Made by a program: the position numbers and the translations under genes. DNA of 64,000 nt from positions 15,942,001 through 16,006,000 of the forward strand of contig NC_091942.1 in NCBI RefSeq assembly GCF_041260155.1, in the 5' to 3' direction. The notes under the pieces are model-generated. The model had not been told where the DNA came from and ran no database searches. It was given only the letters and a program-made list of their open reading frames with translations. The number at the start of each line of letters is the position of its first letter. Position 1 is the stretch's first letter. Shown here piece by piece: positions 1-11,276 of this stretch. Source of the stretch: Ptychodera flava (taxonomy: Eukaryota; Hemichordata; Enteropneusta; Ptychoderidae).

Positions 1-309
1 AGGTGCAGTCAAGCAATTACAATTTGGTCAAATGGCCCGATTCCTCTCTTCTGATAGTATCAAGAAACTGTGACGTTCCAACCTTCATTTTTTGGTCATG
101 ATTGCTTGGTACTATTGGATTTTTCAAATGTTCAGCCAAAAATATTTGTAACAGTGCAATGACTTCAGCTTTTTAATCAAACACACAATTATGACAAATA
201 ATCAACAACTGTTGCTGCAGCAGGTTTGATATGAACACAGTCACAAGGAAAGACACTGAGATATCAACAGAAACTCTCTTTGATAATGTCTAATGTAATC
301 AATACTAAC

Positions 310-3300
310 CCTATAACCCCTGTAGAATGACTGGATAACAATGGCCGCCTCTTCTTCTGTCCATATCAATGACAGGGGCAACGGTGGTCTTGGGTTCTCT
401 GCCAGTATCTTCTGTACAAATGGAATCTCGTCTAAGGTGTCATTTTCTCTTCCAAAATAGTCTGTATTGTGTCTGTGTTAAACATTGGGGAAGAAAAACA
501 AAAGAGTGAATTTCCATGAGATAACACAAACACATCCAAAGGGGGATATGGTGATTTTTCAAACTTTACAATGATAGGGCTGTTTGCAAATGACGTCAGA
601 GTATGCAAAAATAAATATTTGTCTGGAAATTATGGATGCAAAAACAGCCATACATGCAACACTGATAAAATTTGTTCACATTTCAAGCAGCAGTATCCAA
701 TGTTGCACACTTGCAGCTACTTTAACAACTCTGTAATCATGAACAGCTGCAGTATATTCCATCAACACAAGGCTCAAAGCTGTGTAAACCTAAAAATCGG
801 TTTTCAGGACATCTTTCCAAAATGAAGTGATATCAATGCAACATGTACCACCTACCTCCAGAGATATTCTGTCAGAAAATCTAAGCCATTAAATCTGAAT
901 CTCTTTCTCTGTTGAAAAGGACAAAGAACTACTTTTACCATTCAACAACATGAAAGATATGCGATGGTGGAAAGGGTACAGCAATAGCCAATAACAGACG
1001 GTATTTTGAATCAATATTGGGTCTTTACTGAGGTTACTATTTTGAATACTTCCTGACAATTTGTCAACAAAAAATGAAGCACTTCCAAGAACAAAAAGAT
1101 ATGATTATAAATACTTAAGGTAGAACGCACCTCGGGGACAGACATTCGGACTCTCAAACTTTTACAATTCTCTTCTGATATACCACTTGTGGGGGTTCAT
1201 TTTAAAGCTCTTGGTGAAAGAAAACTTTTCACCGGCTTACTTTTTTGAAATTCGAAAATTTTTATTTTTCACCATAGGGTTAACACAGGGATGGCGGCCA
1301 TTTTGAATTTCGAATATCGGTAAATCTTGGGTTATTTGTTTCTCTAGTACCAAAATTTGCATGGTGACCCCCTATTTTTATTCTTGATTTTGAAAGAGAA
1401 TGATTGAAAGATTCCTTGAGGAAAGTTAGAGTAAAAGTTTAAGTCATTCACTTTCGAGGTGCATATTACCTTAAATACCGGCTCGATGAGGCCCGGGATC
1501 GGGATTAACTAAGGTGATAAGAAGATTATGAGGTGTTTCTGTCTTTTGTTCTCCTTTGAAATTGCAATCGTTATATAAGTATATTGCTAGATTTTTGGAT
1601 TAAACCGCACCGGGCTTTAAGTTATTGGGAGAACTGAGCATGAAACTTCTGCTTTATTGTGAAGCCCAAAAAATGTAAAGTGTGTGAATAATTAACTATT
1701 TTATTCTAGACAGTATAGAGTTCTTCAAAAGTGAAACAAATATCACAAACCTCAAAACATTTTTCGTCTTTTGCTTGCTTCAGCATTTCCAACATACCAG
1801 GCAAAAGAACAGGAAAGACATAATACTCTAAATATTCTCTTGGTGAGCCTGTTACAGTGAATGTAAGAAGACAATTGTCAACGACAGATTAATATGTCCA
1901 TTCTGAATTTAACGCCCAGACAGTGAGAGTGTATTTTTGAATGTAAGAATAGGTTACGGGCTTAAATTATATGTTTAAATGTGACTTAAACAGTGTTGTG
2001 TGTGAAATTAACAGCCAGACATCCGGACAGGTAACTTTTGCCTGCCAATCAAAATAGCAGCTGCCCTGACACTAATATGTTGGGGCGGAGGGAAATTACG
2101 GCCGTGATGGAAGGACGTACAGACAAGCCAATAAAAGTGTTTCCTTTGAACACTTACTACAAAATCCTTCTTTATTAACAAATCAAAGGGTTTATATACA
2201 TGTGTGGTGTGTAAAAGTCACATTTACTTATATTAAAATTCATTAGTCTATTGAAGTCATGCCAGGTGTGATCTCAGGGTGGTCTTTCGATACACAAATC
2301 CAAAATGTAGAACATGTAAATGGCATGAAGCCTGAAAGGTGTCAGTAAACAAACTTGAACACATATTAGATGATCACTTTTTGTGTTGATAAATAAACTA
2401 CATGTATATGTTATTTATGTAAAACTTCATCTTTTCATTTTCTGACATATGTCTTGCAGACTTTACCGAGTGTACCTTGCCCCTTGTTTCAGCCAAATGA
2501 AAATTTGTGACTGTTTCCACCAATCCATCAGATACTTTAAAAACATTTACCCGTCCAGGACACGTTGGCAGGTACACATTGCCAGCTTTGACAGCACAGG
2601 AATTTTCACTTTCACTCACAGGCGAATAGTAAAGTGCAATAATGAATGGTCTTTAAATAATCATGAACATTTGAATGAGTGATGTCGCATATTTAATTTG
2701 GCGATAATGTTTGCAGATAATTTTGCCAGGTTTCTCTCTCCGACTCACTCTGATTAAAAGGCGTCATTTAAATATAGACATCAACAGGAATATTGATGAA
2801 TAAATATAATCTCTGCCCTCTATCCATAGTACATGCTGCAGCAAAGGTAAACTTACATGTATCTTTAGGAGGAGGTGGTGGCGGGGTTGGCGGAGGCGAT
2901 TTCGGGGGTTTCTCTAATATCGTGTGTCCAACTAGGGCTGGATGTGACAGTGCGGGGTCGAAGTCATCCACTGGGTCACAATCCGTGTCAATCTTTCGCA
3001 TCATTTTACCGTAGATGACCGGTGTATGGGCGGCTGGGTCATACTGGATGATATCAGTGACCACTGACGCAGCATCGTCCTCTAATTGAAATGGAGGCCG
3101 TTGTAAAGCAAATTCTGTCAGGAAAAAACCCCAGAATATTATAACTATGCATCAAATTCTCCCTTTCGGTTTATGGTTTATGACAATTGTCGCAACACTA
3201 TGTTAGGGGAGAACCATTTGATTTCTGGGGGGGGGTATGGAGGAAGAGGGTATGGGAGCAAATTTTTTTTTCCTGTCAGAGTGACAGCAATTTTTTTTTT

Positions 3301-5155
3301 CTACTGTCAGACCTGCATCAATTTTTTTTTTCCAAATGGAGTAGCAGTGCAAATTTTTTTTTTTATTGGTCATCAAGTTTGTAATGCGTTGTATATAAGG
3401 GACCCGTCATTATTTACGGCCTGAAACTCCGAAATTTCGAGTGACCCCCCGCCCTTCGCCAACCATGATGAATTTGAGTAACCTCCCTCTCTAACTCTGA
3501 AATTTTGACCGATCCCCCACTTAGAAAAGTTAAATACCAATACATGTAATTGTAAAATTCACAAAATACAGCAACAGTAAAGACCTATCAAATCCTGATG
3601 TACCCTGCTAGACTATCATCAGTTATCTCATGATGGTTCAACAAAGGTGAACACATCAAAATGAAATTCAAAGTCACAATAAAATAAAGATATAAAAGAT
3701 CACGCAGTATCTAATCATATAGTATATTGTTTAATTTGGATGGATATTATGACAGGGTTTTCACTAGGATATCTGACCGGGCAGAATTTGAAAGTACAGG
3801 GGGAGAACATGAGAGAGGCTTAGGGGGAAGTGTCACAGGGGCTTTCCCCTATCTTGCATGGAAATGTTTAAGATATTGATGTGTGCAATGGTGCAGTCTG
3901 GTGCAATCTGAGAGTTTTTTTAATTTGTTTACTAAGTGAAACTGATAGAATACCCCAAGGGGGAGAGCACGAGAGGGGGGTTCCCCCTCTCGTATTGGAA
4001 ATTTTGAGAAATTGATGTGTTTAATGGTGCAATCTGAGAGGAGTTTCAGTTTATTTTGCACTCGGTAAAACTGTTTAAAAATGACATTGAACACTGATAT
4101 TTTTTACATTTTTTGCATGATCAGTTTTTGAGTCACAATATTCAACAACCAAACAATGACAATACAATTTGTGAAAAACAGTTCTGTTTGCCAGAGACTG
4201 AAGACAAATGAATATACAGGAACGTAAAATCTGTGACCTTCTGGTGTCATTTCTCCAGCTGCCAGCTTCTAATGAAAAGCCTGAATATGGTATGTTTGCG
4301 ATCCGGTGTTTGTGGTCAGAAAAACAAGGCTCACACATTGTATTTCATTATATTTGTTGTTCCTCAATTTTTCATTGTCAAGGTACATCTTTCTAACAAA
4401 TTTATATCAAGAAAATAATATATTGGTTTTAATACTAGTTTATTGACTCCTGTCTTGTGTTTTAAATTTTCACAATTTACAGAAGTCAAATAGTCCCCTT
4501 TAGATAGTGCCTATGCCATTGAGATATTGCAACAGAAATCCTGCAATATGATTTCTTGGGTCAGAAAAGGGAAGGAAAACATTGAGTGTACGGAGGTGTT
4601 AAAGTAGACCTATGTAGTGCATGTTTATATCATAAGTGCTGGGGAAAGAAACATAAGAATTGCTTGTGGTAAAAACATTTGCGCCGCCTATGGCGGCGCG
4701 CCGGCAAAGAATACATGAGAATAAGTCTCCAAATTTTGCTTATTTCTGGTGCATTGTGACAATTTTTTTTTCTCTTCTGTCTGTTATGACAATTTTTTTT
4801 TTTCTCAGGCCATGACAGGATCATTTTTTTTTCTTCTCTCTCACCTGGTGACAAATTTTTTTTCTCAAAATCCTCCATATCCCCCCCCAGAAATCAAATG
4901 GTTCCCCCTTATTTACACGCGCGTACACCGTACAGAATCAGAGAATGGAACAGCAGGATCGAACGAGTCAACGAGAGTTTTATATTTTGGGAGTAATGCG
5001 CTCGCAAAAACGTCGTTGTATTCTCATTGAAATAACAAGACGAGGAAAACAGACAAAGTGACTTTACACGCGCGCACAGAAAATACAGAAACAAACCTAC
5101 CTTTGCATATTTCATCCCATAACTTGGGTTCTTTTTTATCTATCACGACCGACAT
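310..5155 (-). CDS. IQCK: IQ motif-containing protein K, 5' part (five exons, continues off the left edge)
   Basis: Exons on the minus strand: 5155-5101, 3114-2857, 1848-1751, 908-856 and 472-310. Phases join cleanly, giving 209 residues so far (human protein about 287); the last exons lie beyond the left edge. The start MSVVIDKKEPKLWDEICK then EFALQRPPF matches human NLWEQICKEYEAEQPPF. The block KDTCSPREYLEYYVFPVLLP matches human KTCSPKEYLETFIFPVLLP. RKRFRFNGLDFLTEYLWR matches RKRTKFIACDFLTEWLY, and ENPRPPLPLSL leads into TEEEAAIVIQSFYRGYR. That last segment is an IQ motif (about residues 199-209), the type that binds calmodulin or calmodulin-like light chains. The family is poorly studied; a role in cilia or flagella is suggested for relatives, not shown here. 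Exon 2 carries a lineage-specific proline run (PPPTPPPPPP). It is head-to-head with KNOP1. Introns hold a poly-T inverted pair and a TTAAGGTA element. Confidence 0.93.
573..760 (+). repeat. Dispersed repeat with ATAGGGCTGTT, copy 1
   Basis: Shares ATAGGGCTGTT, TGCAAAAATAAATATTTGTC, AAAACAGCCAT, TGCAACA and TGATAAAATTTGT in the same order with 13894-14195. Lies in IQCK intron 4. An ORF over it is a by-product. Confidence 0.7.
1115..1474 (+). repeat. TTAAGGTA element, copy A (best preserved)
   Basis: About 360 bp. It starts TTAAGGTAGAACGCACCTCG and ends GAGGTGCATATTACCTTAA, the inverse. The core includes ATGGCGGCCATTTTGAATTTC and TTTCTCTAGTACCAAAATTT. Terminal inverted repeats without coding capacity suggest a non-autonomous DNA transposon (MITE). 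Lies in IQCK intron 3. Confidence 0.85.
3187..3445 (+). repeat. Poly-T punctuated repeat, left member of an inverted pair
   Basis: GAACCATTTGATTTCTGG, a G run, then four T(9-11) blocks spaced about 35-40 bp by TGTCAGAGTGACAGC-like spacers. Its inverse is at 4735-4915, in the same IQCK intron. Confidence 0.75.
3780..4040 (+). repeat. Imperfect tandem duplication
   Basis: Two units of roughly 130 bp, each with a GGGGGAGA...GAGAG start, a CCCCTNTC turn, ATTGATGTGT and end GGTGCAATCTGAGAG (near 3900 and 4026). Lies between the poly-T members in IQCK intron 1. Confidence 0.6.
4735..4915 (-). repeat. Poly-T punctuated repeat, right member of an inverted pair
   Basis: Four T(8-11) blocks with GTGACA/ATGACA spacers, ending CCAGAAATCAAATGGTTCCC, the reverse complement of the outer edge of the left member at 3214. 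Confidence 0.75.
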
Positions 5156-5538
5156 CTTGGCCGGTTGTTAGTGTTGTTGTTGCGTGCCAGACAACACCTC
5201 ATTCCAAAAGTCTCCACATCCGTTGTAAAGAATAAGTGCAACAGTAAGGCCCGGCTTTATTATAAATTTTGAAAAGTAGCACTTGCAAAATATAAATAGA
5301 ACTCATAGATACTAAAACATTTTTATTTTATTGGTTTACAAGACGGTAGGAATCTTATTAAAAACTAAATGCGCAATGATACAACTATTAGGACATGGTA
5401 ATTTGATTTGGTTGTCAAGCACTTTCTATATCACATCGTCGAGGGCGTCCTATCACGACCCCAAGTTCAAAGGTCACAGTAGGTACACGTCCGGGAACGA
5501 CGCGTGGGCCTGACGTGATGACACAGTCTCTTTAAAGT
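5156..5538. promoter_or_regulatory. Shared divergent promoter region of IQCK and KNOP1
   Basis: Only 383 bp separate the two start codons, so both 5' UTRs and the core promoter(s) must lie here unless untranslated exons exist further out. The stretch is richer in CpG than its flanks (for example around 5440-5515, with ACGTCCGGGAACGACGCG). No clear TATA box is seen at a useful distance, as expected for a bidirectional housekeeping promoter. The exact start sites are not visible. Confidence 0.6.
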
Positions 5539-8500
5539 ATGTTCAAATCAAGAAGTGACATAGCAATGCAGAAACATTTGAAGAAGTCAAAGGGAAAAAA
5601 ACGTGAGTCCAAAGATGAAAAGAGCAGCGGTACAGCCCTGATAACTGTGGTATAGTTTCAGGCATTTTGACGATAACCATAACCATTCAGCCTAGCTCTA
5701 CATCTTCAATGAAAATCTATATTCTTGAAACCTGCGGATCTACACCTTTTACATTCATGCTTATCTTGAACCCAAGTCTTATGTGCAAGTTTTGTCATTT
5801 TTGAAACATTTCAAAAATAGTTTCAGTCATTTATCACAATGTATATATAATATTTATATTTGCATATTTCAAATTATATACTGAGATTATCATGATGGTT
5901 TATGGGATACTAAAGACAATCTTGGAACTGTTGCTTTTGCAGTTTTCTCATACTCAATCATGGGAGTGTGAGGAGGGACTATAAGCAAGTTCAATGTCCA
6001 CAAACATATTATATAAAATAGATGGAAATGAAATTTGCATCATGTCATAACAGAAACAATAATAGACAGGTTTATTATAGAAATAACGGGCGACGCGCTG
6101 ACCATTAACGTTTATTTGTGGGCAAGGGCGAAAGAAAAGCCTAAAATTAACGGGAGAGGCTTGCCGAGCCCGTTAATTTGGCTTTCCTCGAGCCCGCGCC
6201 CAAAAGTAAATGTTTATGGTCAGAGCGGAGTCTGTTATTTCCATTATATTATCAGCGAACCCAAGAAAACCGTCAAAATTTCCGAAAATTTCAGGAGCGA
6301 ACGACAGCTGGGCCCCAGAAACTGAGCAATACGTGACACACTGTCACGCGCGCTGTAAAAAATTGGCAAATACAGAGATGTTTTCAGAAAAAAGTATCTC
6401 AACTTGACCTACAAGTGCTCCATTTTATTTTGTGATTTATGTTTGAGGTGTAAAGTTAAGATACTTTGAGTTGTTAATCTTATTATTCATATTCACAGGC
6501 ATGTAAACAAACCATTACTGTGTATTTGTGGTCAGTCACGTGGTTCAGCTCGACCAATCAAAATGCGACGGGCAGGGCATGGTAATATTATGCTGTATAT
6601 GTAGCATGATTAGCAAGATGTAACGGAAAACACTTCTGATTTGTGAAAGCAATTATTCCACTTCACTTTATTGTCCTGTCAATATCATCAGGTCACAGTC
6701 TGCAGGTCAGCATAGTGCAGGCGTATTGAGGGAGGGGGACCAAATAAACACCCTTTGCTAGCATAGTTGCCTGCACCTGCACCTACGCCCAACCTTTCTC
6801 CAATCATTTCATATATATGCAGGGGGATGGGACTTTAATAGCAAAGGGAAACCAACTCAACACATTGTTCATATATTGATGGTTTGCGTTTGATGTATAG
6901 AACTGTGTATTTTTTGTTTCCCTATCTTGTGTCTGGGACTGATAAGGCATGGCTACTAGACACAGCTGTAATCTGCATGTCAGTGCAGTCTGCACTCCAG
7001 AGTGGATAGACTGTGTTCGACACTATGATCCTTTAACACTATGTTTCAAAAGTTTGCCAGACTTTATTCATCAGTAGCCTCAAGTGTCATAAGCATTCTA
7101 TCACTCTGGAGTACAGACTGCACTTACACGAAGATTACAGCTGTGTCTCTCCGTGCCTAATATGCTCTACCGGTATACACAAGATCATGAAACAAAATAT
7201 ACACGATACCATAAATTAAACACAGACAACCAATACAGTGTTTCATCCAGGATGGGATCAACAGGGGGTTCCCTTTACCAGAAAATTTAGGGGGATTTCA
7301 CCAGCTCATGTGCTCTACTTCTATCTCTAAGGTGTGACTGGAACTGTTTTATTGGGGGCTGGTCCCCCCTTGACAAATTACCCGGGGTTGCCAACATGTC
7401 AACAGAGGGGGAATCCCCATCCCCGTTTCTAGGTGGAACACTGCCAATATAGGAACGATGTGTGGAGTTGCTTTGCCTTTACTAACCAGTGATTTTCCCA
7501 TTTCTTGGTGCGACAGAGCAGGGTCATGAATTGAAGACTGCTAGCTCAGTCCATTTGCTTTACCTCAACTCTGGGATCATCCGATGTAGACTGCTAGTGG
7601 TTGTTTACCAACATATTGTGTGTTCAAATTATGGTCACAAGTCCTTAACCATGAGCTTGAGAGTTTTGTCTCGTTTTTTTGCCATTGAATGTTAATACAC
7701 TGAGATTTATACATCTAACTCTGCTTGGACCTAGGTAACCTGAAAACAACAAAGCAAGATGGAGCTTTACAGCAACATGAAGCTGAAGAGATGCTCACTG
7801 CCATTGTTGAAAAAGTTGCCAGGAAACGCGGAGGTAAATGCATGATGAAGAAAAAGAAGCAGAGACACAGAGATGGTGCTGATGGAATTAGCACTAAGCT
7901 AGATACTTGGTTAAGCAACGTGACAATGACACAGGGTCATGTAAGTGATTTATTCAGTGTGCCAAAAGTGAAAAAGGTGAAAGAAGACAGGGAAAAGTAC
8001 AAGGGAACAAAACAGGCTAGATCTCAGGTGCAGAGTTCTGACAGTGGAACAAATTGTGATATGGTAGAAGAGTCAACACATGAAAAAAAGAAAACCAAAG
8101 ACAAACTCAAGAAGAAGAAAGGCCTTAAGAAAGCTAAGGAAAAAGTAGAGGATGAAAAGTTGATTTTGAAGGATTTTCAACTGGAAACAATTACTGATTT
8201 GCAGATAAAATCAAAGAAGAAGAAGAAGAAAAAGTCCAAGGATAAAAATAGAGTAAAAGCCAAAACAGAACGAATAACTTCAAGCACAGCAGTGACAGAA
8301 GAGGGGACAGGACAAGGAAAGAGGAAACGAAAACATGATAGCATTTCTGAGTGTGATTATGGAAAAGCGAATACTTGCGCTCTCTCTCATGATGAACCAG
8401 TGAAAAAGAAGAAAAAGAAAAAGTCCAAGGATAAAGACAAACCAAAAGACAGAAAAGAAAGTGTAATTTTAGGCGCAGCAGTGATTGGAGAGAAGGCAAA

Positions 8501-11276
8501 GAAAGCAAAGAGGAAGAGAAAACAAGATGGCAGTTCTAGATGTAATGATAGTACAGTGGCTGCAGACATTCTCTGTCATAATGAACCAGTGAAAAAGAAG
8601 AAGAAGGGAAAGCGGAGTCGTGGAAGCAAGACAGGAGACGACAATGAAAGTGGAGCTATTTCATCCGGCATGGTGGACAGTATATCAGGAACAGCAAGCA
8701 AGAAACCACAAAAATCAAAACAGAAAAGGAAGCATAAAAGTGTTGAAACTCATGATGTTTGTGACACGACTGAAAAAGAAGTTGATGAAGTGTCGGTTAG
8801 TAAGCTGCCAAAGAAGAAAAAGAAGAAGCGACATCGCCAGAAGGATGAAATCAATGATGCCAGTACACCAAATCAGGGGGAACCAGCGAGTGCTTCTGTG
8901 ACTCTGAAGAAGAAACATACAAAGGTCAAAAATAGCGGGCAGTCTAAGGAAACCGTCACAAGAGAGAGTAGTCGGGCCACAAGAAATAGCCCAAAAGTGA
9001 AAGATCAAGCAAAGAAAGAAAAGAAGAAAAAATCTAAGAGGAAAGGAAAAGATGATGAGTCCACTGAAAAGCACGCCCTCACAGTCACCGAAATTGACAA
9101 TGCATCACGTCAAAAAAATAAAGAGGTGAAAGATCAAACAAAGAGTGACAAGAGGAGGAAATCTAAGAGGAAAGGAAAAGACAGCGAGTCCACTGAAAAG
9201 CACACCCTCGTAGTCACTGAAATTGCCAATGCATCATGTCAAAAAAATAAAGTCAAAGAGGCGAAGACGAAAAGGAAAAAGAAAAAGAAAGAGTGTGGGA
9301 CTGAAACGGATGATTTCGGTGAAGGTTCCTGTGAGACACTTTTGGGAAGCAAAGAGAATGTATCACCAGAAGTAGATGATGAAGAAGCAACCAAACGGAA
9401 GAAGAAAAAGCAAAAGAAGAAGAAGGATCAAGAAAAAAATGATAGTGTTGAAAGCAGGGAGAGTGTTGACAGCCTTATTACAGGAACTCACAGGGTTGGG
9501 CACCAACTGGACAAGAACACAAGAAAAGATAAGAAATCAAACCAGAGAAAACACCCTGAGGTTATTACTGGGTGTCAAGTGATAATTGAGCAGCTACCAG
9601 ACAGTTTACTTCCTCCCAAGGAGAAGAAGAAGAAGAAAGGAAAAAAAGCGGCAGACTCGGGTAAGACTGATGGTGAAGTGACGAAGGTCAAGAAAAACAA
9701 AAGGGATACTACCCATATTTTGCGAGAAACCGTCATTGACACGACACCTTCAACTGTGGATCAAGGAGGGATGGCAGTGACGAAGAAAGGGAAAGAAAAC
9801 CGATCAAAGAGGAAAAGAAGTCAGGACTCCACAAAGGATGATGGGAAGGGAGCTGATGATGTGTCACCATCTAAAAGGAAAAGAAAGGGAAAACATACTA
9901 AGGACTCAGAGAACAAAGCTGATGAAGACCCTACACAGCTCACAGAGAAAGCTGCGGTAGAGAAGAACGAGAAACGCAAGCGTAAGAACACTCCTGAATG
10001 TACGGAGCGATATGAGGGATCAGACTCGAAGGGTAACCTTTCCATCACCGATGATACGCAGGTTCAAGCAAACGTCACTGGCTCCCCAGGGGAAGGCACA
10101 GTTCCTGAAAACACAATCAGCGTGAAGAGTGAATCTGCCGGCGTGGAGGGCGACACCAAGACTGATCTTGACACTGGTCTCATCAACACGCCAGGTGAAA
10201 GGAGCACCAGGGTAGAGGAGACGCAAAGTAACACCGGTACTGGAGTGGTTGATGTTCATTGTGTTCAATGCAAAGTGGAACAACAATCAGATCATGACCA
10301 GAATGAAAACAACACCAACCAGGTAAAGTTAAATGGAACATCTTATGATTACTTTTGTCCTTGGACAGGCAAATTATCCCCTAAAATTTTTTATCTGACA
10401 TATTGTATCACATGATTGTTCACAATCAGCAACAACTTTCTGTTGAAGCCAAATCACAGTCTTGCCATCACACTGACTGAAAACAGAAAGGTCTATGTAT
10501 TATGCATAATGTTGCAGGGCTGATGCAAAGAAATTTCCTAACTTGACTCAGAGAGTGAAGAAATATCACCAGTTCTAGTTAGAGGGCACTCTAGTCTGCA
10601 GATGGTTGTGAGGAGACAAAAAAATAAAAAGACAGCTCATCAACTTGCTTCTAATCTAGGCATCTTAAATGTTTATTCTAAATTCAGGAGATTTGAAACC
10701 CTTTGTTCTTGTGTTTTGCCATGATGTCGGGACCTGATGAGATTCTCTGTGACAAATTTTGAAAGTCTGTTTTGTTTAGTTGTGCTGTTTATCCACTAAG
10801 ACATATGACAGCTTTGTCATTTGTGAGGCACAGAACAACAATGTATATCACCATCATTATCCACAAGTACATTTTTGTGTTGTGTTACATGTCTATTTCA
10901 AAACTGTTGTTGGGTTACTTGTTGTATGTTTCAGAGTACGCCAAGTATGACAAATGCTGCATGTATGGGCCAATGGAGAACTGCAAATTTTCAGGGATCG
11001 GCACAAAAAGACAAATTTTTCCGCCTTCTTGGAATGCGAAAGAAGCAGCTCAACGCAGATGCTGGTTCAGAGGAAAGACGCTCAAGCTATGCTTTGAACG
11101 ACAGCCAAGCGAGAAGTCTGAACCAACAACTGGAAAACCAGTACTGCCAGGCGATGTCAATGAAGTGGGATATCAGACGGGGATTTGGTCTGGGCTACTC
11201 AGAGCCAGCCAAGACACAAAGCAAGAAGTTTCACATCGATAAGGATGCCGTCCGGTCTGTGAAATTTGAAGACTGA
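5539..11276 (+). CDS. KNOP1: Lysine-rich nucleolar protein 1, greatly expanded
   Basis: Three coding exons: 5539-5602, 7735-10322 and 10935-11276, joining in phase to 997 residues; human KNOP1 is about 458. The start is supported by an in-frame TAA six bases upstream of the ATG at 5539, and exon 1 ends C|GTGAGT, matching the exon 2 phase. Exon 2 is almost wholly K/E/D/S-rich with many KKKKK blocks typical of nucleolar proteins. It contains repeats of 63 residues (DNA period 189 bp, for example 8394 and 8583) and of 43 residues (period 129 bp, 8997 and 9126). The last exon (residues 885-997) holds the conserved C-terminal SMAP-type domain: GQWRTANFQGSAQKDKFFRL, LLGMRKKQLN, then GFGLGY and a final HIDKDAVRSVKFED. 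Human KNOP1 localises to the nucleolus and is adjacent to IQCK, as here. Many antisense ORFs over exon 2 are composition artefacts. A possible poly(A) signal lies at 13076, making a long 3' UTR. Confidence 0.9.
6080..6241. repeat. Foldback element in KNOP1 intron 1
   Basis: Arms of about 75 bp: GAAATAACGGGCGACGCGCT at the left pairs with the inverse of AGCGGAGTCTGTTATTTC at the right; inner arms AAAATTAACGGG and CCCGTTAATTT. Short loop. Richer in CpG than the host DNA. Probably a MITE. Confidence 0.8.
6958..7148. repeat. Inverted-repeat element in KNOP1 intron 1
   Basis: Left arm AGACACAGCTGTAATCTGCA ... CTCCAGAGTG and right arm CACTCTGGAG ... GATTACAGCTGTGTCT, about 51 bp each, with a 90 bp spacer. 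No coding capacity. Confidence 0.8.

Noticed and set aside
2398-2619. Protein-like minus-strand ORF between IQCK exons 2 and 3
   Set aside because: IQCK exons 2 and 3 join directly in phase to give KDTCSPREYLE, which matches human. No acceptor puts this ORF in the right phase.
8191-9074. Several antisense ORFs rich in leucine, serine and phenylalanine
   Set aside because: They are reverse-strand shadows of the KKK/EEE/SSS codons in KNOP1 exon 2.
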